In this document: positions 58,395 to 64,000 of the stretch, in pieces
How positions within the stretch are numbered: position 1 is the stretch's first letter
Layout of the letters: the number at the start of each line of letters is the position of its first letter
NCBI GenBank assembly: GCA_945983355.1
Contig: CAMFSU010000039.1
Span: 46,309-110,308, forward strand
Direction of reading: 5' to 3'
Origin: an uncultured Clostridia bacterium
GTDB lineage: Bacteria > Bacillota > Clostridia > Oscillospirales > Acutalibacteraceae
Length of the DNA stretch: 64,000 bases
Notes under the pieces: generated by a model
Told to the model about the DNA's origin: nothing
Seen by the model: only the letters and a program-made list of their open reading frames with translations
The model's database searches: none
Translations under genes and position numbers: made by a program

Positions 58395-60455
58395 TTATAC
58401 TTTTGAATTTTTTTTGAACACAAACCAATAGAATGCAAAGCCGCCACCTGCAACTATAACAATCGCAAGTACAATCCATAACCACGACAAATTATTGCCG
58501 TCACTGTCATTATTCAAAGATGAATCGGTGTTATCGGTATTATTATTGTTTGTATCGGCATCAATATCAGTATTTGTTTCTATTTTTATGGTAGTGCCGT
58601 CATATCCACATGTGGTGCACTTTTCATTTTCTATTTCGTGTGCCATCTGTGTTTCAGCGAGAATTTCATTACATACGGAACAAATACGCCAATGGTTGTT
58701 CTCGTCATAATTCCAATTATCAGAAATCTTGTGTCCAAGAGGTGCAATTACAGTATTGGTAATCTTGGTTTCACCTTCTTTGTCACCAAAGAAATCAGAA
58801 CAACCGTCACAGGTGTAATATTCTATGCTGCCGGGTTTAGTGCAGGTGGCATCAACCTTAACAACCTTGGTTAATTTATGTTTATGATTTTTTGCGGGCA
58901 CAATAATATAGCCGCAAACCGTACATTTTTGAGGTTTGTTATCTGTAGCAGCAGGACCGGGTTTATGGTCCTCGGCAACCGCATGGGCGCCACAATCTTT
59001 ACACAGATGGGCGTGGTACAAATTACCGCAAGCCGTCCATTTTGACATATCGGGATTATGATTCTCGTTTTCATCTATGTAGGCATAACCACAAACGGTG
59101 CATTTACCTTTTTGGCTGCAGGTGGCAATGCCACCTTTGTGGTCCTCCTGTTCCAGTAGTTCGCCGCATGTTGTACATACCTTGTAATGATATGCCTGAT
59201 TTATACGCCAAGCGGATGACGTGTGGGTATGGGAAACCTCCTGACTCGGTACCGTGAAGGGAATATCGTACACGGAAACGTATTTCTTGTAGGAGGAGCC
59301 CATAGTCCAAACAGCAGTATATTTCTTACCGTTTACATAAACCGATGTGCCTTCTGCAAAGGTATACGGGTCTTTTGAAACCAAGTAAATATCTGCATAA
59401 TAGGTTTTCCCCGCCTCAAATTTCTTGTTGTTGAAGTCGTTCAAACTGTCCCCATCTTTATTGGTGGACCAGCCGAGCGAAACAGAATATTTACTTGTAG
59501 TAGATACAACGCCCGCTTGGGAGTCTGTGCCTGCGGTTGGAACGGTTATATCATAATTTACGGATTTAATAACGTTAGCGCCCTGTGGTATAGCTTCCCA
59601 TATTGCCGTTAAGGTAGTATCCTTCCATACAATTATTTTTCTGCCTGAGGGTTCAATTCCGTAGTTACCGGGCCAAATACTCCAACCCGCGAAACGCTTT
59701 CCCGAAGGTGCTGTAAAACTACATTCTGGTATGGTAAACTCACCGTAACGATTATTTATCTTTTGCATTGTTCCTAAGCCACCATTTGCATCAAAGGTCA
59801 CGGTGTAGCCCTGTGAGGGAATATCTCGCCAACTTGCATATACGGTGGTATTGCCAATCACGTTAATCGTATCGTCAGGGTCTTTCGGGTAGCCGCCAAC
59901 GGTCCAACCACTGAAATACTTTCCTGCGGGGGCGGAGAACATACAAGACGGCAATTTATAGTTGTCAAAAACATTGGAAACAGATTTCGTTGTATTGCTT
60001 CCGTCATTTTTATTAAATGTTACAGTATATGTGGGACAGTTAGGGTCAGCCGCATACATATAGGTATAACGAAACTCGTTTCCATCTTTGCTATAGCAAC
60101 CTGTCGCTTCGCCGTTAATGGTAAATACACAGTCCTCTGCAAAGGTGTATCCTGTTTTTGGCCGGAAAATTACTCGAAGTTCATAGCGTTCGTGAGTCTT
60201 GAACTCAGCACCGCTTGAAGGAGTAACGGTGCCATAAGCCATCCATCCCCAATAGTCTACATCGGCATAATACTTTTTATGATCCGATGAAACGGGCGAA
60301 AGGTCGGGAAGTTCGCCCCCTACAGGTTTGGTAATTGTAATGTTGGCAGACGTAATTTCGTTTTCTACGGCAAATACTGTCATTGACTGAATACCAACCA
60401 GCATCACGAAGCACAGCAGAAAGCTTAGTATTCGTATTTTCCTTTCATTTTTCAT
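58395..60455 (-). CDS. Surface protein with InlB-type repeats and Cys/His modules
   Basis: 686 residues. A signal peptide (about 1-30), then two InlB B-repeat/Flg_new units ('YTVTFNKNDGSNTTKSVSN', 'YTVTFDANGGLGTMQKINN', each ending 'GNTTVYASW' or 'KDTTLTAIW'), flanked by 'PTAGTDSQAGVVS'-type domains. About five Cys/His modules follow ('CTTCGELLEQEDHKGG', 'CTVCGY', 'CKDCGAHAVAEDHKPG'). It ends in a Ser/Asn/Asp spacer and a C-terminal membrane helix with a basic tail, so it is exported and membrane-anchored. Likely adhesion or ligand binding. Co-oriented with the next gene. Confidence 0.8.
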   Translation of the reverse strand: MKNERKIRILSFLLCFVMLVGIQSMTVFAVENEITSANITITKPVGGELPDLSPVSSDHKKYYADVDYWGWMAYGTVTPSSGAEFKTHERYELRVIFRPKTGYTFAEDCVFTINGEATGCYSKDGNEFRYTYMYAADPNCPTYTVTFNKNDGSNTTKSVSNVFDNYKLPSCMFSAPAGKYFSGWTVGGYPKDPDDTINVIGNTTVYASWRDIPSQGYTVTFDANGGLGTMQKINNRYGEFTIPECSFTAPSGKRFAGWSIWPGNYGIEPSGRKIIVWKDTTLTAIWEAIPQGANVIKSVNYDITVPTAGTDSQAGVVSTTSKYSVSLGWSTNKDGDSLNDFNNKKFEAGKTYYADIYLVSKDPYTFAEGTSVYVNGKKYTAVWTMGSSYKKYVSVYDIPFTVPSQEVSHTHTSSAWRINQAYHYKVCTTCGELLEQEDHKGGIATCSQKGKCTVCGYAYIDENENHNPDMSKWTACGNLYHAHLCKDCGAHAVAEDHKPGPAATDNKPQKCTVCGYIIVPAKNHKHKLTKVVKVDATCTKPGSIEYYTCDGCSDFFGDKEGETKITNTVIAPLGHKISDNWNYDENNHWRICSVCNEILAETQMAHEIENEKCTTCGYDGTTIKIETNTDIDADTNNNNTDNTDSSLNNDSDGNNLSWLWIVLAIVIVAGGGFAFYWFVFKKNSKV

Positions 60456-60513
60456 ATTTGAAAACTCGCTTTCGTTTTCTTTTGAAATTTGTTTTATAGA
60501 TACAAAGCTTTAA

Positions 60514-62076
60514 TTATTCGGCTTTTTTCTTTTTAATAACAATAAATGTAACAGTTCCACCTGCCGCAAGTACAACTACTGCTCCGAGAATTATCCAAAT
60601 AAGTATACCGCTATTCTTGTCGCTATTTTCCTTTTCCTGTTCGGTATTTACATCAGTTTCCTGAGATTCGTTATCGGTCATATCGGCGTCAGAGGACGTG
60701 TCGTTATCAGGATTGGAGATTGTGGGTTTGCTTTCTGTAGGCTTGGTTGTTTCGGTAACACTTGCTGTAGTATCATTTGCCTTAGGGATGGCATAACTAC
60801 AAATATCGCACTTATTATCCTTGTTTTGATCCTTATGTGCCTCTTTAGCTACGGTAATCATACCGCAAGCAGTATCAGTACATACCTTCCAGTGGTTATC
60901 CTTATCGGTTTTCCAATCAGAATTTGTGTGCTTATGTTCGCTACTGAGAGCGGTAAGTTTTAGCGAAACATTGATGCTACCATCGTCAAAGGTTTCTACT
61001 GTTGCAGTTTTGCCGTTAAGCTTTGCCGATACGTTTTTAGCAAATTTATATCCATCCTTGGGAATAAGAGAAAGCTTTACGGTGTATTCACTGCCGCCCT
61101 TAAAGGTTTCGGTGGTTCCGGGGCTTATGTAAGATGATGCAGACTTATACCAAGCAATTCCGTTTTTATAAATTTTTGTAGAAGTTCCGTTAATTCCGTT
61201 ATCAGTGTAATACTCGGTTCCGTCAATTTTTGTATAATTGGGCTTTTCGCCTTCCTTAGGTGCGGTTACGTAAATAGAAACAGAAGAAACTTCCTTTTTT
61301 CCGTCACCAGGGACAATGTTTTTAAGAGATACTTTAGCATGGTATTTGTCGATTAACTCTAACGTAGCTGCGGCACCGTTAATACTGCACTTCGTAGCGG
61401 TGGTAAATTTATAGCCATCCTTGGCGGTAAGATAATAAGTTACCGTATATTTAGAGCCTTCTTTGAAAGGATTATTTACAGTGATGTTTATGTTATTACT
61501 CTGATTTGTCCAGGTAACGCCGTTTGAACAGTTTGAAACTGTGCCATACTTTTCACTAAAATACTGCGTTGTATCAACCTTTGCAAAGGTGGGCGTTTTG
61601 CCTACAACGGGTTTTACAACATTAAGGTCAACCTTGCTTATAGCGGTTGGTGCTTTGGTGGCCTGATACGCCTTATAAATAGAAACTTTAGTTCTGTTTG
61701 CTTGAACAGCGGGGCCCGATACTTTAGCCGTTTCATTATTTATGTGAGGATTAATTGTTTCGGAAAAATTGTTTCCGGATGTTGTTTCAAAATGAACATA
61801 TACAACATACCAATATCCTTCTTTGAAGGTGTCATTAGCGGACATATCCTTTTCCCATTCCCAGCCTTCATCATATTCAACCCACTCGACATCAGTGATC
61901 TTGTGTGCGTTTGACCAGTTGGGGAGATCAGCCGAGAAATCAGGCTTCTCTTCGGCTACGGGAAGCTCGATATTCACCGCATCAACCATAGTAACGGATG
62001 CCGCAAAAACCGAGGTGGTTGGCATTAGGCATAAAAGCATAATTGCTGTTAAAACCAAAGATAAAAATTTTTTCAT
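60514..62076 (-). CDS. Surface protein, partner of the 58.4-kb protein
   Basis: 520 residues. Signal peptide (about 1-25, 'LMPTTSVFAA') and three to four repeats of a domain with 'KPVVGKTPTFAKVDTTQYFS' / 'PKEGEKPNYTKIDGTEYYT' openings and a 'F-K-E/G-G-S-x-Y-T-V-x-x-x-L' core, related to the N- and mid-parts of the 58.4-kb protein. One Cys/His module (about 395-440) and a Thr/Ser/Asp spacer lead to a C-terminal membrane helix and KKKKAE tail. First gene of the pair (58 nt upstream of the next start). Function unknown. Confidence 0.78.
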   Translation of the reverse strand: MKKFLSLVLTAIMLLCLMPTTSVFAASVTMVDAVNIELPVAEEKPDFSADLPNWSNAHKITDVEWVEYDEGWEWEKDMSANDTFKEGYWYVVYVHFETTSGNNFSETINPHINNETAKVSGPAVQANRTKVSIYKAYQATKAPTAISKVDLNVVKPVVGKTPTFAKVDTTQYFSEKYGTVSNCSNGVTWTNQSNNINITVNNPFKEGSKYTVTYYLTAKDGYKFTTATKCSINGAAATLELIDKYHAKVSLKNIVPGDGKKEVSSVSIYVTAPKEGEKPNYTKIDGTEYYTDNGINGTSTKIYKNGIAWYKSASSYISPGTTETFKGGSEYTVKLSLIPKDGYKFAKNVSAKLNGKTATVETFDDGSINVSLKLTALSSEHKHTNSDWKTDKDNHWKVCTDTACGMITVAKEAHKDQNKDNKCDICSYAIPKANDTTASVTETTKPTESKPTISNPDNDTSSDADMTDNESQETDVNTEQEKENSDKNSGILIWIILGAVVVLAAGGTVTFIVIKKKKAE

Positions 62077-62353
62077 AAATTCGTTCTCCTTTCAATATAC
62101 CAACAAATTGTCTTGATTGGCTTCTGAAGCCCATTTGTTCGCCATTGAAAATTTCAACACTTTGTGATATAATATAAAAAGTAATTTTTTCAGCATAAGA
62201 AATATACTTACACTGATTATATTATAATTATATTTGTTTCTATACCGTTTGTCCCCATACTAAAAGTATGGGAAAGGGCGCTTTTTCAAAAAAGTATAGG
62301 AATTTTTGAGATAGACCGCCTTTTTTGAAAAAACACGGTCGGAGGAGAGCGAA

Positions 62354-63475
62354 ATGAAGAAGTTATTTGCAAGTACACCGCTCTTGCTGTTTTTAATATT
62401 GAGTTTATCGGGTTGCAATGCTGTCGGAGCAAAAAGTGCAAGCCTGACGATCATTTACTCGACAGTTGCAGTACTTTCCTTATTGCTACTAATTGGCTGT
62501 TGCCTATTAGTCCGTAAGAATAAAGTATGGTTTGTATTATTGTTTTCATCTGTGCTTGTGGTAAATATCGGATATTCCTTCCTGGCAATGTCCACCTGCT
62601 TAAATATGGCTCTGTGGGCAAACCGTTTAGCATATCTTGGCTCGGTATTTTTACCACTCGCTATGCTGATGATTATCTTAGATGTTTCCGGCACTAAATA
62701 TCCAAAATGGTTGCACGGTGCTTTGGGAGCGTTATCCATTATCGTGTTCCTTATTGCCGCAAGTCCGGGAATACTGCCAATCTACTATAAAGAGGTTTCC
62801 TTTGCAGTAGTGAACGGAGTATCTACGCTTGTGAAGGTTTACGGGCCGTTGCATCCGCTATATCTTGTTTATCTGCTCGGCTACTTCGCCGCTATGGTTA
62901 CGGTCATTATCCGTGCGCAGGTCAAGAAGACCATCGATACCACAGCACGCGCTGTTATCCTTGCGATTGCGGTATTTGTTAATATCGGTGTTTGGTTCAT
63001 CGAGCAGATGACGAGCATTGATTTTGAAATGCTGTCTATTTCCTATATCATCAGTGAACTGTTCTTGCTCGGTATCCACCTTGTAATGAACGAATACCAG
63101 CGTATGAAGAAGATCATCAAGCAGGTCGAGTCGGTACAGGGCTATTCCGATGCTGATGCATCCACACCTGATGTGATGCTTGAAAAGCCGGTAGTGGATG
63201 AAGCCGCCTCCCCTGAGCGCATCGAAGTCTTTATGATGGGACTGAAAACGCTGACACCAACAGAACGGGAAATCTATGATGCGTATATTGCCAGAGTTAC
63301 CACCAAGGAGATTATGGCGAATATGAACATCAAGGAAACCACCTTGAAATATCACAACCGAAATCTTTACGGGAAACTGGGTGTAGCATCCCGTAAGGAG
63401 CTGCTTGAAATACATAAGCATATTAAATCCGTACAAGCGGCGTTTGAGGAGGCAAACAATGTCACTGGCAAATAG
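62354..63475 (+). CDS. Membrane-bound LuxR-type regulator (7-8 TM plus HTH)
   Basis: 373 residues. About eight hydrophobic segments in residues 1-245, the first with a lipobox-like 'LSGC', resemble the N-terminal 7TM sensor domain of some histidine kinases. After a charged linker, a LuxR-like helix-turn-helix (about 300-355; 'LTPTEREIYDAYIARVTTKE', 'ETTLKYHNRNLYGKLGV') is in the cytoplasm. It would sense a membrane or outside signal and bind DNA directly. GGAGGAGAG precedes the ATG. It diverges from the surface protein pair, which it may regulate. Confidence 0.8.
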   Translation: MKKLFASTPLLLFLILSLSGCNAVGAKSASLTIIYSTVAVLSLLLLIGCCLLVRKNKVWFVLLFSSVLVVNIGYSFLAMSTCLNMALWANRLAYLGSVFLPLAMLMIILDVSGTKYPKWLHGALGALSIIVFLIAASPGILPIYYKEVSFAVVNGVSTLVKVYGPLHPLYLVYLLGYFAAMVTVIIRAQVKKTIDTTARAVILAIAVFVNIGVWFIEQMTSIDFEMLSISYIISELFLLGIHLVMNEYQRMKKIIKQVESVQGYSDADASTPDVMLEKPVVDEAASPERIEVFMMGLKTLTPTEREIYDAYIARVTTKEIMANMNIKETTLKYHNRNLYGKLGVASRKELLEIHKHIKSVQAAFEEANNVTGK

Positions 63476-63671
63476 GTTAAATCAAATTATTGACGAACAG
63501 AAGATCTCCAAGCGCGAGTTTGCAAAACGGGTTGGAGTTTCCGAAAACTATGTATACACGCTAACCGGCGAGAGTAATAAAATCACTACACTTTCTCCGA
63601 TGCTTGCAAAAGTAATTGCAATGGAGTTCGGCTATGATGCTGAGTGGATACTGCATGGAGATAAAGAATGA
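63459..63671 (+). CDS. Small XRE-family DNA-binding protein
   Basis: 70 residues from the ATG at 63459 (GAGGAGG ahead), overlapping the LuxR-type gene by 17 bases. Nearly the whole protein is a Cro/CI helix-turn-helix ('QKISKREFAKRVGVSENYVY', 'AKVIAMEFGYDAEWILHG'). It probably works with the upstream regulator. Followed by a strong terminator. Confidence 0.85.
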   Translation: MSLANRLNQIIDEQKISKREFAKRVGVSENYVYTLTGESNKITTLSPMLAKVIAMEFGYDAEWILHGDKE

Positions 63672-63673
63672 TA

Positions 63674-63708
63674 AAAAGCCGAATGAGTTTAAACGCTCAT
63701 TCGGCTTT
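63674..63708 (+). terminator. Terminator of LuxR-XRE pair
   Basis: Stem AAAGCCGAATGAG / CTCATTCGGCTTT with an 8-nt loop and TGTCTTG tail. Confidence 0.85.
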
Positions 63709-63796
63709 GTCTTGTGACAGTTTGAATATTTAGTTTTTGCTGCTCAGATCAGTGGATTTCTGACGCATATTTAGAATGTTATTCTGCTCCTTTCTA

Positions 63797-63948
63797 AAAC
63801 CGCCGAAAACCGATTTTGACCGGATTTTGTGCAAATTGAGTTGGACAAAAATCAGCGAAAACCCTAGTGTTTATGCGGGTTTCAGTCGGTTTGCCCTATT
63901 ATAACGCATTCCTCTATTCTTCTAACAATACCTGTTGCTTTCATATAT
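63797..63948 (-). repeat. spoVT 5'-end repeat, copy D, with shared end sequence
   Basis: Core (63948-63916, minus), then GAGGAATGCGTTATAATA, the ACTAGGG motif, CAGCGAAAACCC-type segment and AACCGCCGAAAAC as in copy C. Upstream, GAGGAG precedes the ATG and the palindrome GTGATATTAGTATCAC (63973-63988) starts the displaced promoter, cut by the window edge. Nothing else is seen from 63709 to 63796. Confidence 0.85.
63882..63944 (-). pseudogene. Truncated spoVT copy D (20 codons)
   Basis: MKATGIVRRI, then EECVIIGQTD and stop; a good GAGGAG site precedes the ATG. Confidence 0.8.
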
Positions 63949-64000
63949 AAATCTCCTCTTTTACGTTTTTAATGTGATATTAGTATCACACTTTTTGTAG

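Noticed and set aside
50408..63948. Integron-type attC sites (GTTAGAA in the repeat core)
   Set aside because: The sequence does not fit GTTRRRY, there is no paired RYYYAAC arm, and no integrase of that type is present.
1..64000. CRISPR array, transposase, phage integrase or tRNA genes
   Set aside because: No spacer-repeat array, recombinase-like frame or tRNA cloverleaf sequence was recognised on either strand.

Overview
The window looks like chromosome from a low-GC, spore-forming member of the Clostridia, probably an uncultured Oscillospiraceae-type gut bacterium. The evidence is a SpoVT sporulation regulator, a T-box leader on thrS, a glycine riboswitch, Bacillota-type housekeeping genes (veg, ylxR, DUF1292, noc/parB-like) and strong TTGACA-N17-TATAAT promoters with AGGAGG or GGTGAT ribosome binding sites.

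Positions 1-16.4 kb hold metabolic and envelope genes: an acyl-CoA ligase plus symporter operon, a transglutaminase-like lipoprotein, a CLC antiporter resembling the fluoride class, an MFS permease with a GH2 glycosidase, a DUF898-type membrane protein, an AGCS amino-acid symporter under glycine-riboswitch control, glutamate dehydrogenase, an LTA-synthase-like sulfatase and an FkbM methyltransferase. Positions 16.4-24.3 kb (minus) are the classical rimP-nusA-ylxR-ylxQ-infB-rbfA-nrnA-truB-ribF translation operon. Positions 24.3-47.2 kb hold a zinc-ribbon PASTA pseudokinase, a phosphoesterase, a D,D-carboxypeptidase, veg, thrS, pth-mfd, lipoproteins, DUF1292, a U32 peptidase, a phosphoglycerate mutase, a TrhA/hemolysin III protein, a thioesterase, an orphan Card1-like CARF nuclease, trmB, rsmG and a noc/parB gene. 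A cluster of four near-perfect DnaA boxes lies at 42.19-42.30 kb, beside the rsmG-noc neighbourhood that usually marks the origin.

Two stretches look unusual. (1) At 37.28-37.84 kb, on the minus strand, a perfect promoter with a palindromic operator drives a roughly 500-nt transcript that contains six tiny open frames (2-12 codons). Each has its own ribosome binding site, most are spaced about 50 nt apart, and the transcript ends at a terminator. (2) From 47.2 kb to the right edge, the first ten codons of spoVT recur four more times (50.4, 53.9, 58.1, 63.9 kb) in the same orientation. Each copy breaks off at the same codon into the same foreign 'end' sequence. The copies divide the region into four modules of 2.7-5.8 kb: regulator plus membrane protein; regulator plus RsgI-like lipoprotein; metF-metH; surface proteins plus regulators. 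This is the pattern expected from repeated site-specific insertion of gene cassettes into the 5' end of spoVT. No recombinase is visible in the window.

A structured RNA region at 38.33-38.72 kb (a 67-nt nested hairpin followed by a GC-rich RNA and terminator) could not be assigned to a family.
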